Origin: Diospyros lotus
Taxonomy: Eukaryota > Streptophyta > Magnoliopsida > Ericales > Ebenaceae
Direction: 5' to 3'
Length of the DNA stretch: 64,000 nt
Assembly (NCBI RefSeq): GCF_014633365.1
Contig: NC_068340.1
Span: 36,356,328 to 36,420,327 of the forward strand
The notes under the pieces are model-generated. The model saw only the letters and a list, made by a program, of their open reading frames with translations. It searched no databases and was not told where the DNA came from. How positions within the stretch are numbered: the stretch's first letter is position 1; the number at the start of each line of letters is the position of its first letter. Shown piece after piece: positions 47,648 through 60,110 of the stretch. The translations under genes were made by a program, and so were the position numbers.

Positions 47648-50600
47648 ATGGATGGTCGAAAAATTTCTGCCAGTCCTCGGCCTTGCAATGGCCGCCGGGT
47701 TCTGGCCAAGAAACGGCCTCGCGGCGGTGGCGACGGCTTCGTAAACAGTGTTAAGAAGCTCCAGCGGAGAGAAATTTGTTCGAAGCGCGACCGTGCCTTC
47801 AGCATGACAAACGCCCAGGAAAGGTTCAGGAACATTCGGTTGCAGGTTTGCTCGATCCCGGGTTTATTTTGTTTTTCTTTTCTGTTCTCTTGCTGCTTCT
47901 TTCTTACGCCAGTGAATTTTTGCAACGGATGTGGGAATTCGATCTGCACCTTTAGGTTTTTGAATGAATTAGTGAAAAATTAGGGTCTTGTACGCTTAAT
48001 AGTTGGCCTCTGGATCTACATACTACATATAGTGAAGTAACTGGTCTGGTTTGCACGCACATGAAGGCGTATTACGTTTGTTCATTAGCACGGTTTCTAT
48101 TTCAAGATAGGATTTTGTTCAATTTATCAAATTATTAACTTAACCTATTGAACAACTTAGCCCAATAGGGTTCTGTAATATGTAGGACATTCTCCTTACA
48201 TACGCTGGCAGATAAATTGGCAGATGCCAATTAAGGAGTCTTTCTACTTCCAAAGCACATTTACGTCAAAGAATGTATTTGCCTGTCCGGTAAGGAATTT
48301 GCTTCTTCCACATTGGCATATGCAAGTGCATACTAGGCACCTTGCTTCTTCCACGTATGCAAAAACAAGTGCATATATAAGTGGGATGTAATTTATTGCA
48401 GATATAAGTGCTATTAAGAATCGGATGAAAATGCTAGTTTTGTGTGTTGGGACGAAACCACTGGCAAGTAAAACATGCTCCTCCATTAAGTAGGTTGGGA
48501 CGTATTGGCTCATTGTTCTACCACCTCTCAAGGTGGATCTTTCACAATGCATTTGGGAGAGATGGTTGGAATAGAACGGAAATGAATGGAAAGGGTTCTC
48601 CTCAGTCTGGAGAAACATTAGTAATGGAATGAAGTGGTAACCCTTTCCATCTGTTTTTATCCACCTAATTTTTATTTCCTTGATTTGGATGGAAAACTTT
48701 GTGTTTTGATAAATCAACCTTAATAGTTTTTTAGAAGTTAAAGTTTTCCTTTTTAACTCAATCATACTATCTTTTATTTATTTTTATTTTTTTATTACAA
48801 GGGTATAATAATTATTGGTTGATTAATATCCTTCCATTCCGTCAATTTTCATTGCCCTCCCAAACAAGGGAAAATTACAATTATTAGTATGGTTACTGGT
48901 TACGCAAGTATCATGCTATATATGTTAATTATATTTGATAGTATAGCTATATTTTTTATATTATCATGTCAAAATAAATTGTTTCTTGCCATGCCACATC
49001 ATGTATTCAACTTGGTGAAACGATATTATATACAGAAGGAAGACTCATGTCATGATAGACAGGATTCTATGATAATGATGTGGGAGCATATGATATTTTC
49101 TTTACATGAGGCATGTGCAATGCTGTTTTAGTGTATAAGTGTGATTGAAATATCACACGATTCACACTGGCTAACATTGATGATATGGTGGCTACAATTC
49201 ACTGAATAATCTCTTTTGTTTTGTCTATGATATGTCACAGCCATTGCATTACATATTAGACACTCATCATTATATTAACCTAAAGTTGAAAACTATCAAC
49301 CAAACTGAGATTCTTTATGTTATTATCCTCTCCCTTAACAAAGGTTAGATTAACATATGCATGCATCTTATATTATTATACATACTGCGTCTTGTCAGTG
49401 TTATATAAATCATGTAGAGAGAAGAAAATTCTAGTTGGTATTCCCTTTTCCTTCCTCACACTCAAAAATGAAAACGAGAAAAAAGGCTTAGACATGAGAA
49501 TCAGCACCAGTAATATGGTGATGCAGCTGAATTTCTTAAAACTCTTTAGGATATTAAGATATGTATCTGGATGGGAGATAGCTTAAGATTCAGAAGATCT
49601 TTTGCAGTATATGGCCTTCGGGTGATGTTATAGTGTATTCTCTGATGAACTCAATGTTGCAAATTGTAAGCAATGGTAGAGGAATCTATGGGATTCATTG
49701 ATTGCAGGTTGTGAAATTTTGTTCATAGCGGAGGTTGGCATGGATGTTGGAGGACTCTTTTACCTTCATGGCTGTTGATGGCAGCTGAGCCAATTGTCTA
49801 CCAACTATTTTTGATCTACAGAGATTGCTTAAGTGGATATTTGACAAATACGAAGTTAGGTTTTCTAAATAGAAGGTTTTTCGTCTTCAGTGGAGCAACA
49901 TAGAGAAATAAATGGACTTAGATCACGGACATTGTTCGGTCCATGTTCAGGTTGCTTGACATCAATAATTTTAATGTGTAGAGGCAGTTTTTATACCCTT
50001 GAGCATGGTTGAAGTTGTTCAAAAGTAGAAGACAGTAAGCTGTGCTTGTTTATACTTATTTAATCCTTGTCTATTCTCTTTCACTTATGTTTTTGGAGCT
50101 TTATTCCCTTTCAGTTTATTGTATAGTTTGTGTGTATTTGTTCATACTTGGAGGCCTTTGTCAGGTATCTGGACTTAGCCTAGGGTTTGTTATAGAATTT
50201 GGAAGAAATCGGAAATAGAGAGAATTGGAGGGAGAATTAGAATAAAAAGAGCCAAGAGAGAGAGAGAAACAAAGAGAATTGAGAGAGAATAGAGGTAGTC
50301 GAGAGAGAGAAGAGCAGAAACATGCAAGAGAAAAATCAGGGAGAGAATTGAAGAGAGAAGCATTCAATTAGTTATTACTCAATATTCTTCAAAAGATTCT
50401 CTCGAGTAGCTTATATAGCCACTCTTGCAGTTAGTACTTCCAGTTATAATTTGTAACTGAAAGTATTACAGCTGTTAATTCTGAAACAGAAATGTAACTA
50501 AAAAATACAAGCTGTAAAAGAAAAATAGAAAGCAGTAATTGCAGCATGCTTTAATTACCATTATACCCTAGGGTTGTGACAATCCCCCCTCCTTAAAAGA

Positions 50601-53600
50601 TTTCTTGTCCCCAAGAAATCACAGTAAAGCTCTGGAGTGATTATGGCCATTGATTCTGCATGCCTTTTGCAGAATAAATTACTTCATCCAATCCCTGCTT
50701 TCACTATCTGATCAATCCATCTTAGACTGTTCCTTTGCCATCTCTTTTTCCTTCCTCCTTTTTCCATCCTGTGACTCCAAGGGCATTAGGAGTAATTGTT
50801 CCTTTGCAAGTATTTTTCCTTAGTTGTACCTTATAGGCTGTTATAGTGTTGTACTTCAGTTTGTTACTAACTGAAAGGCTGTAACAGCCTATAAATAGGC
50901 TAAAGAGTAGAGAATAGGCAGCTTATAAATGAATTTGAATTCTGTTTCTCTGTCCTAATTCTCCTTCTCTCTCCATTCTTCTAATTCTCCCTCCATTAAT
51001 TTGAATTCCCCCTCCTCCTCCTACTTTTGCCCTCCCTTTCTATTCTCACTCCCGAATTCTTCCATAATTCCATTTACAACCTTGGAAAACCCTAGGAACA
51101 TGATAATTGGTATTAGAGTCAATGTTCCTTGGCTGTGGTTCTTGCAATTTTGGTAGTTGATTCCGACGACTCTCGGTGGAATTGATCAATTAGTGACTTG
51201 TGGATTCTGGCTAATTCAACAGAGTTAGTAATTCAAGAATCCCAGCAATTTAGCGATCCGGGTAGATAGCAGAGTTAGGTGATCTTTGATCAATTCACGG
51301 CTGCGAATTTTGTTCGTTCCTGTTCGGAATTGGTAGAGAAGCAAGCTAGGCGTGTTCCAACCATGATTCCGACGAACTCTCTTAGTTGTGATAGAACCGG
51401 CGGACTTCGGCTGCTGCAGTTGCGATTTAGGAAGGCGACCTCCGAGCATTTTGCGATCTAGGAAGGTGACTTCAGAAGCATGTCCAGCGAATCCGATCCA
51501 ACAAAATGAGTCAGGAGATCTAGGCGACTTTTGAAGGCTGATCATATTGCTGAACTGTACAGAACTCTTGTTCTGTGGTTTTTGACTTCTCTTGCTCTTG
51601 ATTAAGGTTCGACTTTGAAGCAGAATTGTCCTACGATCCTCAACTATTAAATTCCATCTGGTATTTTCACCAGTGATCGTAATTTCGATGGTCGACTGCA
51701 CCAGGATGAAATAGATGGAGTCACAATTGCAGCAAGTGACGGAAACGATATTGGAGATTGCAGATCCGCAATGGAATCCATAGAGGGATATTTAGAATTG
51801 GTGGTGGAAAAGAAATTGGACAGTGCAGTTGATCTGGACAGTGCAGTTGATCTGTTGCGTGAGGGCATCAGCAATCAGATGTGAGGGCATCGGCAATCAG
51901 ATGTGCGAGCAGAACAATCAGATGCTCGAACAGATGCAGCAGTCCATGCTGATGTTTGTGAGGTAAAATCTGGTAAGACTATCCCCCGAATTTCCTCCTA
52001 GGGAGAGGCTGGATCCGATCCTACCTGAGAATGGGGAGATCCACAAAGCTGCTGGATCTCCTGAATTTGAGGTAGAACCGGCAGCAGTTGAGGTGAGTAC
52101 ACTGGAGAGAAGGCCGGAAGTGCAGGCTAACCCAAATCAACCTAGCTTTCCTATGCCTAAACTAGAGATACCTCTGTTCGATGGACATAAACCGAGGTGG
52201 TGCATTTGTAGGTGTGAGAGATTTTTCCAGCTTTGCAATGTAGCGGACAGGCAGAAAATCAATCTGGCGGCAGGCTATCTTAATGATATGGCTGATTCTT
52301 TGTACCAAGGTTGGATTTGGACAAGGAGAACTGAGGTTGGTTGGACTGACTTTGCAGAAGATTTATGGGAACGTTTTGGAGAGAAATCCATGACTGATGT
52401 GGTTGAAGAGTTTAACAAGCTAAGAGAGGAAGGTTCTGTGGGAGAATACCAAATTCGGTTTGAGGAGTTAAGACTTTAGTGTGGAGTTTACAGCCAACCT
52501 TAATAGAACAATATTTTGTTTCCAGTTTCATCAGCGGTCTCAAGGACGAGCTGAGACCCACTGTCAAAATGATGCAACCAGCCATAGTGGAGCAGGCTGC
52601 TGAGAAGGCGAGGCTATAGGAGCTTGCCTTGGATGCAATTTACAATAAGTATGTGCTATCAACAGAAATTCAGCCTCTGTTCAATTAACAATTAGGAGGA
52701 TATCAAGGAGATGTGAATTCTAGGGTTTATTCTAACCCTAATGCAGTTAAGTCATCTACTATGGAGCAAAGAAGGAAGTTAGGATTATGCCATAAATGTG
52801 GAGATAAATTCAGTCCTGGCCACCAATGTCAAAGACAGTTATTGCATATGGAAGGGGTAGAGGACGGAAATGGAGAAGAAGAACCAGAAGGGATTGGGTG
52901 ACAAAGATGGCACAGCTGTAAAAAGTTTCTTGGGGACAAGAAACCTCTCAAGGAGGGGGGATTGTCATGACCTCGAGGGCATTAGGAGTAATTGTTCATT
53001 TGCAAGTATTTTTCCTCTGTTGTACCTTAGGCTGTTAGAGTGTTGACCTTCAGTTTGTTACTAACTGGTTACAGCCTATAAATAGGTTGAAGAGTAGAGA
53101 ATAGGCAGCTTATGAATGAATTTAAATTCTGTTTCTCTCTCTTAATTCTCCTAATTCTCCCTCCATTCTTTTGAATTCCCCCTCCTCCTCCTGCTTTCTC
53201 CCTCCCTTTCTATTCTCTCTCTCTCTCTCTCTCTCATTCTTCCATAATTTCATTCTAAATCCTTGGAAAACCCTGGGAACGTGAGACATTCTTTCTTTCT
53301 CCTTCTTGGCATTTTCCTCCTCTCTTATGTTCCTTTTCTTTTGCCTTTTCTTGCAATTGTAAGATATGGTCCTCAAAGATACCTTTGGCAAAGCTCTCTT
53401 CTCCAAGTGATCTGTATTCTGAGGAAAACTCAAAATGCTGTTTGCTTCCCCCTGTACAGAAATTCCAGTGATTTCCTTGATGGTGCCTAAAAGGTTAGTA
53501 AAATCTTTTGCCAGACGTGGATGATTTTTAACTTCTTTTTCTTCCTTCTCTCTGGCTCTTTCAAGTAAATCCTTATTTACTAGCTTTGCATTGACATTAG

Positions 53601-56600
53601 GCATTGGAGGAGTACCCATTCCTTCAAGAACAGCAGACTTATAATCTTCAAAATCCAAAGTTGATGAGCTCATAACCTTCCCCAACTTCACAGCATCTTT
53701 TGCTTCCTGCTTGGTGGTGGTGTACACCAAAGGTTTATCTTCAACAGATTTTTCCAATGATGTTGCAGTGACTTTTCCGGCAACTGCCATTCTTGTCTTG
53801 GCATCTCTGACTTGATTTATAGCCGGAATATCTAATGACTCAATGTCTTTTACCAATTTTGATTGATTGTTCCTCAGCTTCCTGTAAGTCAGAAGTCTGA
53901 GGAAGGACTCCGGCACCAATATCCTCACAAATGAATGATCTTTCAGTTGGACTTGCCTGATCCAATGCAGGTGATGCATCAACTTCTTGCAGACTTCAGA
54001 TATTAGGTAGGATTCTGGCTCCTACTTACTTGAATCGGCTCTTCAGTGGATCTTGAAAGAAATTTCACTGTTAGATTGACCTGAAACCTCTTTGCAATCA
54101 TATTCGTTAAGTCATCCAGCTTTTGGCCTACATTAGCAAATTCTTTCTGCACACTTTTTCTTGTTGCAGCACTTTCTGCTTGGTAGCATCTCACCTCTGC
54201 CTTAAACCTAATTCCAGATTGTCCATTCTCGTCTCCAACTGCTTCATGTGGATGCCTTCTGTCATCACCTCTGCTTGCATTCAATAAGAATCCCCTTCTG
54301 AGACTCAATTGGCTCTGTTGCAGCCTCCAATAATCGCCTGAATTGAAGAATTGATTGGCTCTGAATCAGCTTCACTGAATTGACTTAAGCAGCAACCAAG
54401 GATCACCTAAGATCAGCTTCCAAGGACCACTTGGCTCTTATACCAAATGTCAGGTATCTGGTCTTAGCCTAGGGTTTGTTATGGAATTTGGAAGAAATCG
54501 GATATAGAGAGAATTGGAGGGAGAATTAGAACAGAAAGAGCTGTGTGTGTGTGTGCGTGTGTGTGAGAGAGAGAGAGAGAGCATTCAATCAGTTATTACT
54601 CAATATTCTCCAAAAGATCCTCTTGAGTAGCTTATATAGCCACTCTTGCAGTTAGTACTTTCAGTTATAATTTGTAACTGAAAGTATTACAGCTGTCAGT
54701 TCTGAAACAGAAATGTAACTGAAAAATACAAGTTGTAAAAGAAAAATAGAAAGCAGCAATTGCAGCATGCTTTAATGACCATTATACCCTAGGGTCTTGA
54801 CAACCTTGTTATTAAGGTTATGCATGTTAGGAGGATACTAGTTAATATGATAACTACATAAAACTGAGTCTATCTAAACATGACTTTTAGGTTGTGATTC
54901 ATTCTTATTAATTTTTGGAGGAGTTATGCTATGTGCATAAATTTGGATGCCACGTGGTTTGTTGATGAAAAAGTTACTACAAGAAAAGGGTCCTGCTGGT
55001 GAGAGGTCCTTTGTTGCCCAGTAGTCTTGCACAGTTGCTGTATTGGTTTCATCTATCTTTTTATGTCTTTGAAGGAGGGATGCCACAGAGTGAAATTGGG
55101 TAGCAGGTGTGCTTTCTGATATGTAGTTGAAGGACCAAAAGGAGCTTGAAAACTTCCTATTTGGCATCCTTGTTACCAAAATCAATAGCTCTTAGCTGTT
55201 CGGGAGATGGTTTTTTGGTTTGTCACTTTGGTGCTCTAGACTGGTAATGGTTACTTCTTTTTATGAAGGTGGAATCAAGGTAGTTAAAATCGGGATTTTA
55301 ACTGGGATCGAAAAGGGGTTCATAAAATCGGATCGTAAAATCGAATCGTAAAATCGTAAGATTTTAGAGACAATTAAAAATACCCTTTAATTTTTATAAA
55401 TATGTTTATAATAACATAATTTTATAAAAAATAAATTAATATCGTTTAATAACCTGATTATTCCTTATTATAACTCAAAAGATGATGTTTCTAAAATATA
55501 ACTCAAAACTAACATTGGTATAGGCAATTTAGAGGCAAAATATAGCTTAAAATTCTTTAGAGGATGATTCTAATATTTTCCATTAGATTTAAATTGTAAT
55601 TTATACTTGAAGCATAAAATCGTTTTGGGGTCTCTGAAGCGTAAAATCGTAAAATTGTACACCTAAAATCGGAATTTTATAGGATTTTATCCCAAATAAG
55701 ATTTTACATGGGATTTGAATCGTTTGGGGGTCTCCAAAGCGTAAAATCGTACAAGTAAAATCGGCATTTTAACAACATTTGGTGGAATGACATCCATCCT
55801 TGCGTATCACTTTTCCATGAAGCTGATTTAGTTCATTAAAAAAATAAAGCAATGAACTATTGGGAAAGAATCACTCTTTGTATTGCCTGCTATTTCTTTT
55901 ACACAGTGATAAAATTTTGAGATGGTACAATTATTTTTTTTTGTAAATTTTTTTTTTTGTAAATGAGATGGTACAATTATTGATGGTGGATAACTGGAAA
56001 GATGATGATGAGCACTGCATTTGATCTGGCTTGAGTTCTGTAATCGAAGTTTCGATGAGAGACAAATTATGCTACTGAAATTTGTTAACATAGAATGATT
56101 CTTATGCTTTACACTTTAGTATACTATACTTGGACTATTTCTTAGCTGAGAAAATGTTTACGCTTTGTAATCGACAATTTATCTAGTCATTTCCATACTA
56201 TTTAAACAGTTCAGTTTATCATTTCTGCATATTTGATTTTTGTTTCTTTCTAATGGTATATGAATTTTGTTCAGGAGGAATATGATACACATGACCCCAA
56301 AGGACATTGCGGTGTGGTACTGTCCTTTCTCAAGAAGAGGTCAAAAATTATTGAAATAGTAGCTGCTCATGACATAGTCTTTGCTCTTGCTCAATCTGGT
56401 GTTTGCGCAGCGTTTAGCCGAGGTAGAGCCCTAATAAACAAATCATCTTTCTATTTGTATGAAGAATAGTGGTCGTATTTGGTTTATGCTCCTTGTCAAG
56501 AAAAAGACTCTAATACCTTTTTTCTTTTGTTGATGCAGAGTCTAACCAGAGGATATGCTTTTTGAATGTCAGTTCCGATGAAGTTATACGAAGCTTGTTT

Positions 56601-59600
56601 TACAATAAAAACAATGACTCACTTATCACTGTCTCAGTTTATGCTGCAGACAATTTTAGTTCTTTGAAATGCCGAAGCACAAGGATTGAGTATGTGAACT
56701 ATAAGTCGCTCAATAACTTTTAATATTTATTGTTCACGTGTTTCTCTTTCTAAGATCATCATCATCATAAGTTGTAATTCCAGTAGGTGGGGTTGAATTG
56801 AATACATGAATTCTAGCTCTTTAATTATCTGCATGTTATATTTTTTCATTGCCAATATATATCCTATGTCATATATTTTCTGTTTGTTTTTTGGTCTTTT
56901 TACCTCTTTTTTTTGCTACAAACTTCTCCCATTCTATCCACTCATCTCATAGGTGTATCTAATGGTCTTCTTCTCATATGTCCAAGCCATTGTAATTGCG
57001 TCTTATGTGTTTTACCTCCAATTGATGTTGCTTAAACCTTATTTACAGATGTTCTTGTTTCTATTTTTGTCTTTTATTGTTTGTCTACATATTCACTATA
57101 ACATTCTTATCTCAGTTCTGCATACATTTTACACATGTTGCTACTTAATTATCCAACATTTCAAGCCACACAACAGAAATGATTGTATAGATGTTCGATA
57201 GAATTTTTCTTACACTTATGTTTTTACTAAATTTATGTTCCATATAGTCTTTTCTAAGAGATCACACCGGAAAAATGATTCCAGGTACATAAAAAGGGCT
57301 AAACCAGATGCAGGTTTTGCTCTTTTTGAGTCTGAATCACTGAAATGGCCTGGTTTTGTGGAATTTGATGATGTGAATGGGAAGGTACTCACATATTCTG
57401 CACAAGATAGGTAAATGTTTAAATGTGTTCATGCTAATTCTGGACCATTTTGTGCACAATATGCTTCTTGATTCTGATCTACATGTTCTTTCTTCTTTTA
57501 TCAGCATATACAAGGTGTTTGATTTGAAAAACTACACCATGTTGTACTCAATATCAGACAAAAATGTTCAAGAGATTAAGATCAGGTAACATTTCGTATA
57601 TGTACTCAAATGTGCATGAAATTGCATTTTCTAGTGAGCAGTGTATATGTTTATGATATCTAAGAAGCATCAATCTTTAGATTTATTTGTCTTTTGAATA
57701 GGGAGGCAGAATAATTAGTGCTTTTTTAGGGGCTACTGTTATTAATGTGTGGAAGAGTACATTTGCTATTTGTCTGCACAAGTGCTTGTCTAGTTTTGCT
57801 ATTGCATGTCAAAAGATCACTTGCTTTGAAGAATAGTGGCCTAATGTTTGTTATGCTGTTGTGAACAAACTTAAATGGTCAAATGTGGTTTAAATTGTTG
57901 AGAAAACATCAGCTGCATGTTGGCATTGACCTTTTGTTCTTCTTTTTCCTTTGGACAACCGTGCAAGAGCTCAGGGCATTCTGCACCGTCATTTGGGCAT
58001 TGTAACAGTAATGTTTGCATTACCTGAAAGGAGTTTGTAATTTCTCATGTATATCCAGGCCTTTGTTAACATGGTTACTGAATTTGTGTTGCTAATAGGC
58101 CTTTTTTGCTGGATGTTGAGATGGGGGACAGTTGTATCTTGTGCTTGAAACAGAAGTCATTGGTTTTGCTTTATATGGATTGTCTGTTTTAACTTATAAG
58201 GAAAAGGGACAAAAGATAGTTTGTTTGCTGGAAAATACAAGTTTCTCTCTAGTTTCTATTGATTAAAGGCTTTAAAAAATTGAATACGTAGTTGCTTCAG
58301 GATTATTCTGACTGCCACATACCTTTGAGATTTCAATTATGTAGATACTTTGAGGATGTACTCTGGCAGAAGTTGCTAATGATTTTTTATGCTATATGAA
58401 ATGTTTGCCGTTTGAAGTTTGTCTGTTTTTGAACTTTCATTTTACAACTATTGGTCCTGTGTCTTTTTTTTTTTCCCAAATACACACTTGGTATTGATTC
58501 TGTGTCTTTACTTAACCTGCTTAGAAGCGAGTATATGCTTGTGTATTGCTTCAGGCATCTCTACTTACTTTTGTGGGTTTTTGGGAAACAGCCCAGGCAT
58601 CATGTTGTTGATTTTTGAAAAAGCCTGTGGCCATGTTCCTCTTAAGATTCTTTCAATAGAGGATGGTACAGTTCTCAAAACTTTCAACCATCTCCTGCAT
58701 CGGAATAAGAAGGTGGATTTCATTGAACAGTTCAATGAGAAGCTTCTAGTCAAGCAAGATAATGAGAATCTCCAGATTCTTGATGTAGGGATCTTTCTTA
58801 TGTGGTTTTGAATTTTTAAATATGTTTGTTTTATGTTGATCAATGTCTATCTGATATCTGAGACTTGTTGCAGGTTCGCAATTTTGAGCAAACAGAAGTT
58901 AGCAGAACTGAGTTTATGACTCCATCAGCATTTATATTCCTCTATGAGAACCAGTTATTCCTGACATTTAGAGATAGAACTGTTGCTGTCTGGAACTTCC
59001 GTGGGGAACTTGTAACTTCATTTGAGGATCACCTTTTGTGGCATCCTGACTGTAACACAAACAACATTTATATCACCAGTGATCAGGATCTTATAATTTC
59101 TTACTGCAAAGCCGATTCTGACGATCCATTATCAGAAGGAAATGGTAAGCATCTGATAAAAATTTGAACATGATTAACATATTCAACCGACAAAGTTATC
59201 TTGAATCCTATCTATAGTTCATCATCGATGGAAATTTTGGTTAGATGCTAAAATATGCATGAAATGCCACTGAATGAGATAGATGTTTATTTCACATCAA
59301 TTTGCATGCTTAACAACAAAAGGCATTCCTTGTGTAGAATTTGGTTCTTATGCATGCATATATGATTTGTATTGAGCATGGACATCAATTGGCTTTTGAA
59401 GTACAATTAATTGCATTGTTTGGCTCTCAGCTTATGCATTTGTTTCTTTTCTCCTTTTTGTTTCTCTTATCTAGTGCTTCTTAATGTTGTAGTCATTGGC
59501 CATGCGGCAGGATCCATCAACATCAGCAATATCCTGACCGGGAAATGTCTAGCTAAAATCCGAGCAAGCAACAGTTTCCCCATTGCTGAATGCAGCTGCA

Positions 59601-59773
59601 GTGGTTGTTGCAGCGGCAAAAACTGCAGTTCTAAGAAACGAGTCCGGGCATCCAGGATGAGGAGCACCGTTTCAGAAGCCCTCGAAGACATCACCGCACT
59701 CTTCTATGATGAAGAGCGCAACGAAATCTATACCGGTAATAGGCTTGGCTTGGTCCATGTATGGTCTAACTGA
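47648..59773 (+). CDS. Conserved plant WD40-repeat-like protein, 8 exons
   Basis: Exons: 47648-47845, 56275-56422, 56539-56689, 57285-57410, 57505-57585, 58592-58784, 58874-59144 and 59475-59773 (1467 nt, 488 aa). GT-AG throughout and in frame. The N-terminus is basic ([15 protein letters not shown]), a possible nuclear signal. After it come beta-propeller-like segments with weak WD character: [40 protein letters not shown] and the C-terminal [12 protein letters not shown] Cys-rich loop ([12 protein letters not shown]) and KKRVRASR lie near residues 420-440. I recognise this as a single-copy-type plant WD40-like protein described only as transducin-family; its function is unknown. The start is the first ATG in frame; an upstream in-frame extension begins with TTG only. 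The exon 8 acceptor is ambiguous (see findings). Intron 1 (8.4 kb) holds nested retrotransposons. Confidence 0.85.
48552..48864. repeat. Possible MITE in intron 1 of the WD40-like gene
   Basis: Facing ends TTTGGGAG and CTCCCAAA enclose about 310 bp with further inverted GGAATGG/CCATTCC blocks. I could not find a target duplication, so this is tentative. Confidence 0.35.
50159..50581 (-). repeat. 3-prime LTR of A2
   Basis: 423 bp, pairs with 54448-54802. TATATAAG on the minus strand at about 50408-50416. Confidence 0.83.
51772..52901 (+). pseudogene. Ty3-type gag of the TR-GAG element
   Basis: The best segment (52093-52477) reads [24 protein letters not shown] and [15 protein letters not shown], the retrotransposon gag core. 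The region 52500-52620 continues it ([13 protein letters not shown]) in another frame. A zinc knuckle ([14 protein letters not shown]) lies at about 52788-52830. Stops at 52477 and near 52618 and two small tandem duplications (18 bp at about 51818-51853; 21 bp at about 51862-51905) break the frame upstream. Confidence 0.82.
52963..53286 (+). repeat. 3-prime LTR of the TR-GAG element
   Basis: 324 bp, pairs with 50770-51105 (336 bp). A CT microsatellite sits near its 3-prime end (53211-53236). Confidence 0.82.
53292..54447 (-). pseudogene. Family A internal ORFs in A2
   Basis: Frames 54003-54308 ([29 protein letters not shown]) and 53122-53982 ([24 protein letters not shown]-type Lys/Glu-rich middle, KKRQKKRN end) are the counterparts of the fragments in A1. 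The second frame runs on into the nested TR-GAG LTR, so its tail after about 53290 is not part of the original protein. The middle is charged and probably helical. I do not recognise the protein; a diverged gag-like product is the best guess. Confidence 0.5.
54448..54802 (-). repeat. 5-prime LTR of A2
   Basis: 355 bp, pairs with 50159-50581; GT/GA microsatellite at 54543-54582. Confidence 0.83.
55273..55778. repeat. Inverted-end repeat rich in AAAATCG
   Basis: The left end GTTAAAATCGGGATTTTAAC and the right end, read in reverse, GTTAAAATGCCGATTTTAC face each other over about 500 bp. The strings GTAAAATCG or TAAAATCG occur at least eight times between. I could not define a target duplication. 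A MITE-like or decayed DNA element is likely. Confidence 0.5.
56740..57240 (-). mobile_element. LINE remnant in intron 3 of the WD40-like gene
   Basis: On the minus strand, about 57190-57100 reads [15 protein letters not shown], the remnant of the LYGxECW-KxQH stretch after the LINE RT domain. The TAGGTGGGGTTG motif near 56785 is the sort of sequence that accompanies this LINE group. Stops and gaps throughout; antisense to the gene. Confidence 0.5.
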
Positions 59774-60110
59774 CTTGTATTTCCCCTAGTTCCATCAGAT
59801 TCTCCGACTGTTCTTCCAGATGGTAAATTCCATTCTGCTTCCTGCCGCTATGACGACTCCCTGGCATTGTACTATTAAATGTTCTTTTACTATTAGCAGT
59901 AGTGGTAGTATATCTGTGTTCTTGTTGATTTGCATTGGCCATTGGGTATATTGGTGTTTTCTGGGTGGTTTTGTTGTTCCTTTGCTTCCTTCACCGGGTG
60001 GGTTTCTTGTATTATTGGGGCTGGGCCTTTGTAAGGAGGTGTGATGTTGAAATGTTTTCTTCTTAGGTTTAATTTTTCTATCAAATTTCATAAAAAAATA
60101 AAGAGAGGCA
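59774..60110 (+). terminator. 3-prime UTR of the WD40-like gene
   Basis: T-rich sequence after the TGA at 59771-59773. An AATAAA signal lies at about 60098-60103, a plausible polyadenylation signal. The end was not proven. Confidence 0.4.

Larger units (their letters stand above)
50770..53286 (+). mobile_element. Gag-only LTR retrotransposon (TR-GAG type), nested in A2
   Basis: LTRs 50770-51105 and 52963-53286 share AGGGCATTAGGAGTAATTGT, a CTATAAATAG TATA box and the end CTTGGAAAACCCTRGGAAC. A primer site TGGTATTAGAGTC (51108-51120) and a polypurine tract AGGAGGGGGGA (52951-52961) place it on the plus strand. Flanks CATCC (50765-50769) and CATTC (53287-53291) are a duplication with one change, and A2 sequence resumes cleanly on both sides. 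The body encodes Ty3-type gag only and has no room for pol. Confidence 0.82.
50159..54802 (-). mobile_element. Family A non-autonomous LTR retrotransposon, copy A2
   Basis: LTRs 50159-50581 (423 bp) and 54448-54802 (355 bp) start TGTCAGGTATC and end TGACA. They are flanked by GCCTT and ACCTT (50154-50158, 54803-54807), a duplication with one change. Minus-strand orientation is shown by the purine tract AAGGAGGGGGGAT next to the left LTR (about 50582-50597) and the TTGGTATAAGAGCC primer-like site next to the right one (about 54430-54446). The right LTR has lost about 70 bp in its GA-rich part, replaced by a GT/GA microsatellite. Without the nested gag element its body is about 1.35 kb. It is antisense to the host gene, as is A1. 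Confidence 0.85.

Noticed and set aside
48244..48765. 173-residue minus-strand frame in intron 1 of the WD40-like gene
   Set aside because: No domain, begins and ends in repeat-like sequence, and overlaps the possible MITE.
58419..58591. Open extension upstream of exon 6 of the WD40-like gene
   Set aside because: It is intron read-through; the AG at 58591 restores the frame from the previous exon, with SPGIM following as expected.
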